NCBI GenBank assembly: GCA_024508355.1
Contig: JAMZEJ010000002.1
Location: 1 to 64,000, forward strand
Length of the DNA stretch: 64,000 nucleotides
Direction: 5' to 3'
DNA from: Rhizosaccharibacter radicis
GTDB taxonomy: Bacteria > Pseudomonadota > Alphaproteobacteria > Acetobacterales > Acetobacteraceae
Shown: piece by piece, positions 1 through 9,218 of the stretch
Layout: each line of letters opens with the position of its first letter
Position numbering within the stretch: the first letter of the stretch is position 1
Position numbers and translations under genes: made by a program
Notes under the pieces: model-generated
Told to the model about the DNA's origin: nothing
The model's input: only the letters and a program-made list of their open reading frames with translations
Database searches by the model: none

Positions 1-22
1 GATGGCGAGCGGCGTCGCCTGA
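1..22 (+). CDS. C-terminal tail of an upstream gene (possible)
   Basis: A reading frame enters from the left edge and stops at TGA 20-22, leaving only the last six residues or so (MASGVA). This is too short to identify. In many alphaproteobacteria the gene just before tlyA is dxs (1-deoxyxylulose-5-phosphate synthase), so that is a context guess only. The tail could equally be non-coding. Confidence 0.2.
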
Positions 23-53
23 CCGGCGGTCTTCGCTCCCGGAGCCGCATGGC

Positions 54-788
54 ATGAGGAAGCGGGCCGATCAGCTTCTGGTGGAGCGCGGGCTGGTGGA
101 AAGCCGCGCCCGCGCCCAGGCGCTGATCCTGGCGGGCCTGGTGTTTTCGGGCGAGACGCGGGTGAACAAGGCGGGCGAGGCCCTCGCCGAGGACGCGCCG
201 CTCGTTCTTCGCGGCCAGGATCATCCCTGGGTGTCGCGCGGCGGCCTGAAGCTCGCCCACGGCCTCGCCCATTTCGGGTTCGATCCCGCCGGGCGGGTGG
301 GGCTCGATGTCGGCGCGTCCACCGGCGGCTTCACCGACGTGCTGCTGACGCACGGTGCCTCGCGGGTGCATGCCGTGGATGTCGGCCACGGCCAGCTGGC
401 CTGGAAGCTGCGGTCCGATCCTCGGGTGGTGGTGCACGAGAAGCGCAATGCCCGCACGCTGGACCGCACGATCGTGCCCGACCCGATCGGGGCCCTGGTG
501 TGCGACGCGAGCTTCATCGGGTTGCGCACCGTGCTCCCGGCGGCGATGGCGCTGTGCGCGCCGGACGCCTGGGCGATCGCGCTGATCAAGCCTCAGTTCG
601 AGGCGGGGCGCGACGCGGTGGGGGCCAAGGGCGTGGTGCGCGATCCCGCCGTGCATGACCGTGTCTGCGGCGAGATCGGAGACTGGTGGGCGGCTCTTCC
701 GGGCTGGACGGTGCGCGGCATCGAGCCGAGCCCGATCACCGGCCCGGAAGGCAACCGCGAGTTCCTGATCGCCGCCACCCGGGGCTGA
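54..788 (+). CDS. tlyA: TlyA family rRNA (cytidine-2'-O)-methyltransferase / hemolysin A
   Basis: The 244-residue protein has an N-terminal S4 RNA-binding domain (about residues 1-60, opening MRKRADQLLVERG) followed by an FtsJ-like Rossmann methyltransferase domain. The SRGG stretch near residue 61 and the SAM-binding loop GLDVGAST (83-90) are clear. TlyA-type enzymes 2'-O-methylate cytidines of 16S and 23S rRNA using S-adenosylmethionine in the cytoplasm; older databases call them hemolysin A, a name that should not be taken as a toxin function. The length is normal for the family. It is followed by a convergent small gene. Confidence 0.93.
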   Translation: MRKRADQLLVERGLVESRARAQALILAGLVFSGETRVNKAGEALAEDAPLVLRGQDHPWVSRGGLKLAHGLAHFGFDPAGRVGLDVGASTGGFTDVLLTHGASRVHAVDVGHGQLAWKLRSDPRVVVHEKRNARTLDRTIVPDPIGALVCDASFIGLRTVLPAAMALCAPDAWAIALIKPQFEAGRDAVGAKGVVRDPAVHDRVCGEIGDWWAALPGWTVRGIEPSPITGPEGNREFLIAATRG

Positions 789-839
789 ACCGCGCTCCCG
801 GAAGCGCCGGGCGGGCGCCCGTCAGTGCGCCCGGTGGAC

Positions 840-977
840 TCAGTGCGCGTGGTGGATGTCGTGGTGGGACACCTCGGCGAGCAAGTCCCATACCCGCGTC
901 GGCTCCAGCGGCACGTCCGGGTCGTTCATCAGGTGGTCGAGCTCGTCCAGCGCCTCGTTGTAGCGTGCATCGTCCAT
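840..977 (-). CDS. 45-residue acidic/histidine-rich small protein, function unknown
   Basis: A 45-codon frame starts at ATG 977 behind a strong ribosome-binding site (AAAGGGAGGG about 7 bases upstream on the minus strand). The protein is acidic (MDDARYNEALDELDHLMND) and ends in a histidine cluster (SHHDIHHAH), which might bind metal. The same frame stays open upstream to 1442, but the good ribosome-binding site decides for the short product. I recognise no family. It is convergent with tlyA and divergent from rlmN. Coding status rests on the ribosome-binding site and the amphipathic, non-shadow-like composition. Confidence 0.55.
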   Translation of the reverse strand: MDDARYNEALDELDHLMNDPDVPLEPTRVWDLLAEVSHHDIHHAH

Positions 978-1203
978 GCGAACCCTCCCTTTCCGGCCTG
1001 CCCTGGATGCGGGGACCCTCGTCTCGGCCGCGTCAGCCGATCCTGCCGCGTCGAACGTGGCGAGGATGTGACAGGTTCGAGCCGAAAAACAGGGGACATC
1101 CTCATCTCTCGGCAACGTGATGACGACACGAAAAACCTTGTTCCATGGCCCGGGCGGTCCTAATTCCGGCCAGCCCGCCCGCAGCGCCCGAGTTCCCCCG
1201 ACG

Positions 1204-2436
1204 ATGACCTCCGCCACTCCCCTTTCCCCTGCCTTACCAGCCCCCGGGTCCCAGCCCGGCGCCGCCGGTGATCCGGCCTCGGCGATGGGAGAGGCGGAAC
1301 GCGCGCGGATCATGGCCAAGACCGCGCGGTTCGCCCCGCCGGCGGCGGTGCTGGCGGACGGGCGGCGCGAGATCATCGGGCTGTCGCGCGAGGAGCTGAC
1401 GGACGCGCTGGCGGCGATCGGCGAGAAGCCGTTCCGCACCAAACAGGTCTGGCACTGGGTGTACCATCAGGGCGTCACCGACTTCCGCCGCATGAGTTCG
1501 CTGGCCAGGCCGCTGCAGGAGAAGCTGGCCGAGCGTTTCGTGATCGGACGCCCCGAGGCTTCGACCGTGCAGACGAGCTCGGACGAGACGCGCAAGTTCC
1601 TGTTCCGCTTCCGCGACGGTCAGGAAGCGGAAACCGTCTACATCCCCGACCGCCGCGAGGACCGGGGGGCGGTGTGCATCTCCTCGCAGGTGGGCTGCAC
1701 GCTGAGCTGCCGCTTCTGCCACACGGGCACGCAGGCGCTGGTGCGCAATCTCGGCGCCGCGGAGATCGTCGGCCAGTTCATGGCCGCGCGCGACAGCTAC
1801 GGGGAATGGCCGAGCCCGCGCGGGGAAACGCCGCGCCTGTTGTCCACCATCGTGCTGATGGGCATGGGCGAACCGCTCTACAACTACGACAACGTCGCCA
1901 AGGCGATGCGCATCATCATGGACGGCGAGGGCATCGCCCTGTCGCGCCGGCGCATCACCCTGTCGACGTCCGGGGTGGTGCCGATGATGGATCGATGCGG
2001 CGCCGAGCTCGGCATCAACCTCGCGGTGAGCCTGCACGCGGTGCGCGACGAGCTGCGCGACGAGATCGTGCCGTTGAACCGCAAATACCCGATCCGGGAG
2101 CTGATCGAGGCCTGCCGCCGCTATCCGGCCGCCAGCAACGCGCGGCGCATCACCTTCGAATACATCATGCTGCGCGGCGTCAACGACAGCGAGGCCGAGG
2201 CACGCGAGCTGGTGCGGCTGATCTCGGGCATTCCCGCCAAGGTGAACCTGATCCCGTTCAACCCCTGGCCCGGCTCGGACTACCAGCCCTCCACCCGCGA
2301 GCAGCTGGCGAAGTTCGCGCAGATCGTGATGGACGCGGGTTTCGCCTCGCCGATCCGCATGCCGCGCGGCCGCGACATCCTGGCCGCGTGCGGCCAGCTC
2401 CGCACCGAGAGCCGGCGCGAGCGCCCCGCCGCCTGA
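1204..2436 (+). CDS. rlmN: 23S rRNA (adenine-2503-C2)/tRNA adenine-37 methyltransferase RlmN
   Basis: This is a radical-SAM enzyme that methylates C2 of A2503 in 23S rRNA and A37 in some tRNAs through a methyl-cysteine intermediate. The cluster-binding CTLSCRFC motif (CxxxCxxC), the MGMGEPL motif and an SVSLHA-type segment are all present, and the fold runs to the usual C-terminus with a conserved cysteine near the end (ILAACGQL). The N-terminus is uncertain: the frame is open from GTG 1117 and ATG 1120, with further ATGs at 1204, 1285 and 1312, none with a convincing ribosome-binding site. ATG 1204 gives 410 residues, close to the family length. Confidence 0.93.
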   Translation: MTSATPLSPALPAPGSQPGAAGDPASAMGEAERARIMAKTARFAPPAAVLADGRREIIGLSREELTDALAAIGEKPFRTKQVWHWVYHQGVTDFRRMSSLARPLQEKLAERFVIGRPEASTVQTSSDETRKFLFRFRDGQEAETVYIPDRREDRGAVCISSQVGCTLSCRFCHTGTQALVRNLGAAEIVGQFMAARDSYGEWPSPRGETPRLLSTIVLMGMGEPLYNYDNVAKAMRIIMDGEGIALSRRRITLSTSGVVPMMDRCGAELGINLAVSLHAVRDELRDEIVPLNRKYPIRELIEACRRYPAASNARRITFEYIMLRGVNDSEAEARELVRLISGIPAKVNLIPFNPWPGSDYQPSTREQLAKFAQIVMDAGFASPIRMPRGRDILAACGQLRTESRRERPAA

Positions 2437-2528
2437 GCCCGCGGGGGGTTTCGAACGCCGTCCAGGCTTGCTTTCCGTCCCTGAACGCGACTGGAATGTT
2501 CGCCGGACCACCGAAGGATCGGATCTGG

Positions 2529-3173
2529 ATGGGCAACATCATGAGCTGCTTCGGCCGCGCGGACGGTTCGGAAGCCGACGCGACCGAACTGGGTGATCTC
2601 GGCACGAGGGGCGGAGACGCGTCCGTAGGCCTTTCCGCCCGTGACGATTTCGAACGATGGAACAGCCAGCTCGACGCCGCCTACAAGCAGGAACATCCCG
2701 GAACGAGGCCGGGCGGGGATCACCGCCTGTATCGCGCCGCGGTCGAGGAGCCCTCCGACGTCTTCCGGCCCGGCGGCAGGCTCCAGCCTTCTGCGCACGG
2801 CACCGAGCACCATGACGACCGCACCTTCTCGGTGCTCGAGCACCAGAACGGCGCGCCGTCCCATTTCACCTCCACCACCCGTGACCTCTCGGCGGCGGAA
2901 CAGATCGGATCGGACGGCGCGCTGCGGGAGTGGGTCTATGTGATGGACCCGCACCCGAACGGCCGCGACGTCAATGCCGTGCGGGCGGCCAACGGCCAGG
3001 CATCGCTGAAGCCGAACTTCCTCGACGAACAGGAGGTGTCCATCCCCGGACCGATCCATGCCGAGGATATCCGCGGGGCCCTGCCGCTCCGGGATGGCAG
3101 CGTCGACTACGCCGGCCTCGTCCGGAACCCGGTCTATCGCGGATCGCTGGCAACCGGCGAGACGGATCGCTAA
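2529..3173 (+). CDS. Cholera-toxin-like mono-ADP-ribosyltransferase, putative effector
   Basis: The 214-residue protein matches the catalytic A chain of cholera and heat-labile enterotoxins in order. HRLYRA supplies the NAD-binding Arg69. FTSTT (113-117) sits at the STS position, WVYVMD (135-140) aligns with the YYIYVIAT strand, and DEQEVS (166-171) is identical to cholera toxin and supplies the ExE pair Glu167/Glu169 of arginine-specific transferases. There is no signal peptide, A2 tail or B subunit nearby, so this is not an AB5 toxin. About 60 polar residues precede the fold. The start at ATG 2529 has AAGGA 10 bases upstream; it encodes MGNIMSCF, a eukaryotic-type N-myristoylation context. 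An upstream ATG at 2496 lacks a ribosome-binding site. Family assignment is strong by motif; the host and delivery route are unknown. Confidence 0.85.
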   Translation: MGNIMSCFGRADGSEADATELGDLGTRGGDASVGLSARDDFERWNSQLDAAYKQEHPGTRPGGDHRLYRAAVEEPSDVFRPGGRLQPSAHGTEHHDDRTFSVLEHQNGAPSHFTSTTRDLSAAEQIGSDGALREWVYVMDPHPNGRDVNAVRAANGQASLKPNFLDEQEVSIPGPIHAEDIRGALPLRDGSVDYAGLVRNPVYRGSLATGETDR

Positions 3174-3271
3174 CGTTCGACGCTCCCGCGGTCGGGATAC
3201 GCGGGGGATTCCGCGGCATCCGATCGACCACGATCCCGGGCGGCCATCGCCGCCAGAAGAGGCGTCGCATC

Positions 3272-4387
3272 GTGAGCCAGCTGTTCCAGCCGATTTCGTT
3301 CGGTTCGCTTTCCCTGCCCAACCGCATCCTGATCGCGCCCATGTGCCAGTACTCGGCCGTGGATGGATGCGCAGGCAACTGGCATGCGGCGCATCTGGGA
3401 CATCTCGCCATGTCCGGCGCGGGGCTGCTGATCCTGGAAGCGACGGCCGTCTCGCCGGAAGCGCGCATCTCGCCGGGCGATCTGGGGCTCTGGAACGACG
3501 ACACCGAGACGGCGCTGGCGCGCGTGCTCGACGTCGTGCGCGAGTGCGGGCCGATCCCGCTCGCCATCCAGCTCGGCCACGCCGGACGCAAGGCCTCCTG
3601 CCGCGCGCCCTGGGACGGCGGCGGCCAGATACGTCCCGGGGAGCCCGGAGGTTGGCACACGGTGGCCCCCTCGGCCGTGCCGCATCACGAGCACGACGTG
3701 CCGCCCGAGGCGCTGGACGCGGACGCGATGCGGCGGATCCGGGACGAGTTCGCCGCCGCCGCCCGGCGCGCCGCCCGGCTCGGGTTCGACGGCATCGAGC
3801 TCCATGCCGCCCACGGCTACCTGCTGCACCAGTTCCTGTCGCCGCTGAGCAATCGCCGGGAGGACGAGTATGGCGGCAGCCTCCCGAACCGCATGCGCTT
3901 CCCGCTGGAAGTGTTCGACGCGGTGCGCGACGCGTTTCCGGCGGATCGGCCGGTATGGGCGCGGGTGTCGGCCACGGACTGGGTCGAGGATGGCTGGGAC
4001 CTCGACAGCACGATCGCCTTTGCCCGCGCGCTGCAACGGCACGGCAGCGCGGCCACGCACGTGTCGTCCGGCGGCCTGTCCCCGCATCAGAGCATCGTGC
4101 CGGCGCCCGGCTATCAGGTGCCGCTGGCGACGGCCGTCAAACGCTCCACCACGATCCCGTCGATCGCCGTCGGGCTGATCACCGATGCAGACCAGGCCGA
4201 GCGCATCGTCGCGACGGGAGAAGCGGACGGGGTGTCGCTGGCACGCGCCATGCTGTTCGATCCGCGCTGGCCGTGGCACGCGGCCGCGCGTCTCGGCGCG
4301 CGGGTGACGGCGCCGAAACAATATCTGCGCTCGGCCCCACGCGAGCATGCCGACCTGTTTATCGCAGAGCGTCCCGCCCGCCCCTGA
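3272..4387 (+). CDS. NADH:flavin oxidoreductase / old yellow enzyme (YqjM/NamA type)
   Basis: This is a 371-residue FMN-dependent ene-reductase of the TIM-barrel old-yellow-enzyme family, reducing activated C=C bonds of enones, maleimides or nitro compounds with NAD(P)H. Family marks visible are PNRILIAPMCQYSA near the N-terminus (with the redox-tuning cysteine of the YqjM class), QLGHAGRKAS, GFDGIELHAAHGYL with the substrate-binding histidines, and VGLITDADQAE in the phosphate-binding region. GTG 3272 is chosen because AGAAGAGG precedes it and the protein then begins right at the barrel. It stands alone between the ADP-ribosyltransferase and the polyol operon. The physiological substrate is not evident. 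Confidence 0.92.
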   Translation: MSQLFQPISFGSLSLPNRILIAPMCQYSAVDGCAGNWHAAHLGHLAMSGAGLLILEATAVSPEARISPGDLGLWNDDTETALARVLDVVRECGPIPLAIQLGHAGRKASCRAPWDGGGQIRPGEPGGWHTVAPSAVPHHEHDVPPEALDADAMRRIRDEFAAAARRAARLGFDGIELHAAHGYLLHQFLSPLSNRREDEYGGSLPNRMRFPLEVFDAVRDAFPADRPVWARVSATDWVEDGWDLDSTIAFARALQRHGSAATHVSSGGLSPHQSIVPAPGYQVPLATAVKRSTTIPSIAVGLITDADQAERIVATGEADGVSLARAMLFDPRWPWHAAARLGARVTAPKQYLRSAPREHADLFIAERPARP

Positions 4388-4522
4388 GCAGGCCCGGCCC
4401 GGACATGGGCCCGCGCCGAGACGCCGGCGGATGACCGTGCCGGGCGCGGGGGCCGGCGACGGGCCGTGGACGCCGCTCTGGACGGCGGCCACGGCCCGTC
4501 GCATCCTCGCCGCACATATAAA

Positions 4523-4536
4523 ACGAACAAAGGAAA
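4523..4536 (+). promoter_or_regulatory. ACGAACAAA motif and ribosome-binding site before the polyol dehydrogenase
   Basis: An A/T-rich island (CACATATAAA) precedes ACGAACAAA at 4523-4531, which runs into the AAAGGAAA ribosome-binding site for ATG 4547. The same nonamer recurs upstream of the transport genes at 6150-6158. Sequences of the form TGTTCG/CGAACA are typical operator halves for DeoR-family sugar regulators, so this may be an operator. That reading is an inference. Confidence 0.35.
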
Positions 4537-4546
4537 CGCCGGCTCC

Positions 4547-6055
4547 ATGGCCGAGATCGAGCTCAACCGGGAAACGCTGTCCCGGCTACCCGACCGCATC
4601 CGTCGTCCCGGCTTCGATCGGGAGGCCGCCAGCGGCGGCATCGTCCATCTGGGACTCGGCGGCTTCCACCGGGCTCACATGGCCCGATACACCCAGGAAG
4701 TGATGGAAGCGCGGCCGGACATGCTCGGCTGGGGCATCGTCGGTGCCGGGCTGCTGCCCGCGGACCGGCGGATGGCGGACGCGCTGCAGCCGCAGGACGG
4801 TCTCTACAGCCTGGTGGAACGCCAGGACCGCGACGAGAACGTCTCGATCATCGGCTCGATCCTGGAGGTGATCTTCGCGGGCGAGACGTCGGAGTCGCTG
4901 CTGGACGCGATCGACCGCGACAGCGTGCGCATCGTCAGCCTCACGGTCACCGAGCACGGCTACTGCCTGAACCGGTCCACCAAGAAGCTCGATCCCGAGC
5001 ACAAGCAGATCGTGGCGGACCTCGCCGATCCGCGCCGGCCGCACAGCGCGCCGGCGCTGCTGGTGGAAGCCTTCCGCCGTCGCCGCGACGCGGAACGCAC
5101 GCCGTTCACCGCGCTGAGCTGCGACAACATCCAGCATAACGGCAACGTGCTGCGTGCCGCGGTGCTGGCCTTCGCCCGGCTGCGCGAGGAGCGGACGGGC
5201 GAGACGGGCCTCCACGACTGGATCGAGCAGAACGGGCTGTTTCCCAACACCATGGTGGACCGGATCACGCCGGTCACCCATCCGGAAGACAGCGCCTATC
5301 TGGCGCGCGCCTACGGGCTGCGGGACAACTGGCCGGTGTTCTGCGAGCGCTTCACCCAGTGGGTGATCGAGGACCGTTTCAGCGACGGCCGCCCGGCCTG
5401 GGAAGATGTCGGCGCGCAGTTCGTGGACGACGTGACGCCGTACGAGTTCATGAAGCTGCGGCTGTTGAACGGTTCGCACCTCGCCATCGCCGCCCTCGGG
5501 CGCCTGGCGGGCTACCGCTATATCGACGAGACGCTGCGCAACCCGGTGATCGCCCGCTACATGGCAGCACTGATGGACCGCGAAACCGGACCGACCCTGT
5601 CGCCGGTGCCGGGCATCGACCTCGGCGACTACAAGCGCACCCTGATCGAGCGCTTCGCCAACGAGGGCATCAAGGACACGGTGGAGCGGGTGAACACCGA
5701 CGCGCCGCTGAACGTGCTGGTGGATCCGATCCGCGACCGGCTGCAACTGCCGCCCCCGGCGGGCGGGTCGATCGACCTGCTGGCGCTCGGGCTCGCGGCC
5801 TGGATGCGCCGGATCCGCGGCGAGGATGAAAGCGGCGCCGCGATCGAGATCCGTCATCCGCTGGCCGACGAGTTGCGGGCGAAGGCGATCGAGGGCGGCC
5901 CCGATCCGCGCCCGCTGCTGTCCATCCGCGGCCTGTTCGGCGAGCTGGGCGAGAACGAGACGCTGGTGGCGTCGCTCAGCCACTGGCTGTCGAGCCTCTA
6001 CGATGTCGGCAGCCTGCGGACGCTGGACCGTGCCGCCGCGGAGCTCGGCTTCTGA
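4547..6055 (+). CDS. Polyol (mannitol / D-arabinitol) 2-dehydrogenase, long-chain MDR-independent family
   Basis: This 502-residue protein is a member of the mannitol dehydrogenase/fructuronate reductase family, which oxidises C2 or C4 hydroxyls of polyols with NAD+ without zinc. The N-terminal Rossmann segment is HLGLGGFHRAH. The family catalytic signature KLRLLNGSH places the general-base lysine at about residue 303, with Asn308 and His311 following. Its neighbours are an ABC sugar-alcohol importer and xylulokinase. That suggests D-arabinitol to D-xylulose, or D-mannitol to D-fructose as in Rhodobacter MtlK, with the xylulokinase phosphorylating the ketose. ATG 4547 follows AAAGGAAA. The exact substrate cannot be told from sequence. 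Confidence 0.9.
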   Translation: MAEIELNRETLSRLPDRIRRPGFDREAASGGIVHLGLGGFHRAHMARYTQEVMEARPDMLGWGIVGAGLLPADRRMADALQPQDGLYSLVERQDRDENVSIIGSILEVIFAGETSESLLDAIDRDSVRIVSLTVTEHGYCLNRSTKKLDPEHKQIVADLADPRRPHSAPALLVEAFRRRRDAERTPFTALSCDNIQHNGNVLRAAVLAFARLREERTGETGLHDWIEQNGLFPNTMVDRITPVTHPEDSAYLARAYGLRDNWPVFCERFTQWVIEDRFSDGRPAWEDVGAQFVDDVTPYEFMKLRLLNGSHLAIAALGRLAGYRYIDETLRNPVIARYMAALMDRETGPTLSPVPGIDLGDYKRTLIERFANEGIKDTVERVNTDAPLNVLVDPIRDRLQLPPPAGGSIDLLALGLAAWMRRIRGEDESGAAIEIRHPLADELRAKAIEGGPDPRPLLSIRGLFGELGENETLVASLSHWLSSLYDVGSLRTLDRAAAELGF

Positions 6056-6122
6056 CACGTCGACACGCGAGGGACGGCTCGATCCCCGCGGGAGCCTGTT
6101 GTCCAACCCCGCGCCAGGACGT

Positions 6123-6162
6123 ACAAATGCGACAACAAGAAGCAGCCGCACGAACAAATGCG
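6123..6162 (+). promoter_or_regulatory. Direct repeat ACAAATGCG upstream of the polyol transporter
   Basis: ACAAATGCG occurs at 6123-6131 and again at 6154-6162, 31 bases apart (about three helical turns). The second copy overlaps the ACGAACAAA nonamer that is also found at 4523. The pair lies in the 214-base gap between the dehydrogenase and the first permease, about 110 bases before the permease start, where a regulator could act. No protein is known for this site. Confidence 0.35.
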
Positions 6163-6269
6163 GCATCGGCACGGGAACGGATCGGGATGAAGGCTGTGCG
6201 GAACCAGCCGCGACGGGGAGCGCCCGCCATGGGCGCGTTCCCGCGCGGCGTGCCTGCGGGAGGGTTGGC

Positions 6270-7208
6270 ATGAGCGCCGCCCTCGACGTGGAGAACATGC
6301 CGAGCCAGCCGCATGCCGTGACGCCGCCGCCCGGCTCCAACGAGCGGCGGCTGCAGCGCCGGATGCTGCCGCTGGTGTCGCCGTCGGTCGTCCTGCTGCT
6401 GATCTGGTCGATCGTGCCGCTGGTGATGACGCTGTGGTTCTCGTTCCAGCGCTACAACCTGCTCGACCCGACGGTCACGGGCTTCGCCGGCATCGACAAC
6501 TACGACTTCCTGGTCACGGACCCGGATTTCTGGACGTCGCTGGTCAACACGCTGGTGCTGGTCGGCTCGGTGCTGGCGATCACGGTGGTGGGCGGCACGC
6601 TGCTGGCCGTTCTCTACGACCAGCCCTTCCTGGGCAAGGGCATCGCCCGCGTGCTGGCGATCTCGCCGTTCTTCGTGATGCCGACGGTCAGCGCGCTGAT
6701 CTGGAAGAACCTGATGCTGCATCCGATCTACGGCATCGCCGGGATCCTGTGGCACGCGGCCGGCCTGCAGCCGGTGGACTGGTTCGCCAACTACCCGATG
6801 TGGAGCGTCATCATCATCGTGTCGTGGGAGTGGCTCCCCTTCGCGCTGCTGATCCTGCTCACCGCCGTGCAGTCGCTCGACCACTCGCAGATCGAGGCGG
6901 CGCGGCTCGACGGCGCCAACGCGATCCAGCAGTTCTTCTACATCACCCTGCCGCATCTGGGCCGCGCCATCAGCGTGGTCATCATGATCGAGACGATCTT
7001 CCTGCTGTCGATCTTCGCGGAGATCTTCGTCACCACGGCCGGCGGTCCCGGCAACGCGACCACCAACCTCGCCTTCCTGATCTACAGCCGTGCGCTGCTT
7101 CAGTTCGACGTGGGCGGCGCGTCCGCGGGCGGCGTGGTCGCCATCATCCTGGCCAACATCGTCGCGTTCTTCCTGGTGCGCGCCATCGGCAAGAGGCTCG
7201 ACATCTGA
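6270..7208 (+). CDS. Carbohydrate/polyol ABC transporter permease 1 (SmoF/MalF-like)
   Basis: This 312-residue inner-membrane permease of the CUT1 class has six predicted transmembrane helices and the cytoplasmic EAA loop (EAARLDGANAIQQFFYITLP) that docks onto the ATPase. The start at ATG 6270 follows GGGAGG. It overlaps the second permease by one base at the TGATG junction, as is usual for heteromeric permease pairs. The neighbouring polyol dehydrogenase and xylulokinase imply import of a sugar alcohol such as arabinitol, mannitol or sorbitol. No periplasmic binding protein precedes it, which is unusual because smoE-type genes normally head such operons. Confidence 0.9.
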   Translation: MSAALDVENMPSQPHAVTPPPGSNERRLQRRMLPLVSPSVVLLLIWSIVPLVMTLWFSFQRYNLLDPTVTGFAGIDNYDFLVTDPDFWTSLVNTLVLVGSVLAITVVGGTLLAVLYDQPFLGKGIARVLAISPFFVMPTVSALIWKNLMLHPIYGIAGILWHAAGLQPVDWFANYPMWSVIIIVSWEWLPFALLILLTAVQSLDHSQIEAARLDGANAIQQFFYITLPHLGRAISVVIMIETIFLLSIFAEIFVTTAGGPGNATTNLAFLIYSRALLQFDVGGASAGGVVAIILANIVAFFLVRAIGKRLDI

Positions 7209-8029
7209 TGCGCTCCTCTCCGCTCAAGACGCTGCTGACCACGCTGCTCGGCTGGATCGTGGCGTTCGCGCTGTTCTTTCCGATCTTCTGGATGGTGCTG
7301 ACCTCCTTCAAGACGGAGCTCGGCGCGATCTCCACCCCGCCGGAGGTCTTCTTCCGGCCGGTGATCACGGCCTATCAGGAAGTCCAGGCACGCTCGAACT
7401 ACCTGCATTTCGCGCTGAACTCGATCCTGATCTCGGTCGGCGGAACGCTGGTCGCCATGCTGCTGTCGATCCCGGCCGCCTACGCGATGGCGTTCCACCC
7501 GAGCCACCGCACGCGCTCGACGCTGTTGTGGATGCTGTCCACCAAGATGCTGCCGCCGGTGGGCGTGCTGGTACCGATCTACCTGCTGTTCCGCACCTCC
7601 CACCTGCTGGACAGCCGCATCGGGCTGATCGGCATCTACGCGCTGATGAACCTGCCGATCGTGGTGTGGATGCTGTTCACCTTCTTCCGGGAGATGCCCA
7701 AGGACATCCTGGAAGCCGGTCGCATGGACGGCGCCACCACCTGGAACGAGGTGGTGCACCTGCTGATGCCGCTCACCCTGCCGGGCATGGCCTCCACGGC
7801 GCTTCTGTCGCTGATCCTGTGCTGGAACGAGGCGTTCTGGAGCCTGAACCTCACCTCCTCCTCCGCGGCGCCGCTGACGACCTTCATCGCGTCCTTCTCC
7901 AGCCCCGAAGGGCTGTTCTTCGCCAAGCTCTCGGCCGCCTCCACCCTGGCGGTCGCCCCCATCCTCGTGTTCGGCTGGATCAGCCAGCGCCAACTCGTGC
8001 GCGGCCTGACCTTCGGCGCCGTGAAATAG
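7208..8029 (+). CDS. Carbohydrate/polyol ABC transporter permease 2 (SmoG/MalG-like)
   Basis: This is the 273-residue second membrane subunit of the CUT1 importer. It has a long first helix (ALFFPIFWMVLTSFK, the usual start of MalG proteins) and an EAA loop with the family EAGRMDGATTWNEVV pattern that binds the ATP-binding subunit. The ATG at 7208 is embedded in the stop of the first permease, so the two are translationally coupled. The gene is followed 10 bases later by the ATPase. With the first permease it forms the translocation channel. The substrate is inferred from the operon only. Confidence 0.9.
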   Translation: MRSSPLKTLLTTLLGWIVAFALFFPIFWMVLTSFKTELGAISTPPEVFFRPVITAYQEVQARSNYLHFALNSILISVGGTLVAMLLSIPAAYAMAFHPSHRTRSTLLWMLSTKMLPPVGVLVPIYLLFRTSHLLDSRIGLIGIYALMNLPIVVWMLFTFFREMPKDILEAGRMDGATTWNEVVHLLMPLTLPGMASTALLSLILCWNEAFWSLNLTSSSAAPLTTFIASFSSPEGLFFAKLSAASTLAVAPILVFGWISQRQLVRGLTFGAVK

Positions 8030-8039
8030 GACAACCGCC

Positions 8040-9197
<1,158 letters not shown>

Positions 9198-9218
9198 TCC
9201 GGGGGCACGACGTCCGGC

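Noticed and set aside
54-788. TlyA as a hemolysin
   Set aside because: The S4 plus FtsJ-type methyltransferase layout identifies an rRNA methyltransferase. The hemolysin label is historical.
1117-1203. N-terminal extension of RlmN from GTG 1117
   Set aside because: The extension (MMTTRKTLFHGPGG...) is Pro/Arg-rich and has no ribosome-binding site. The family does not need it, though it cannot be fully excluded.
2496-2528. Upstream ATG 2496 as the start of the ADP-ribosyltransferase
   Set aside because: It has no ribosome-binding site, whereas ATG 2529 has AAGGA 10 bases upstream. It is kept as an alternative only.
4586-6340. 584-codon open frame antisense to the polyol dehydrogenase
   Set aside because: It is an Arg/Gln/His-rich antisense shadow of a well-conserved gene in G+C-rich DNA, with no domain or ribosome-binding site. 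The same applies to the other long antisense frames, such as 1234-2511, 27603-30068 and 57773-60247.
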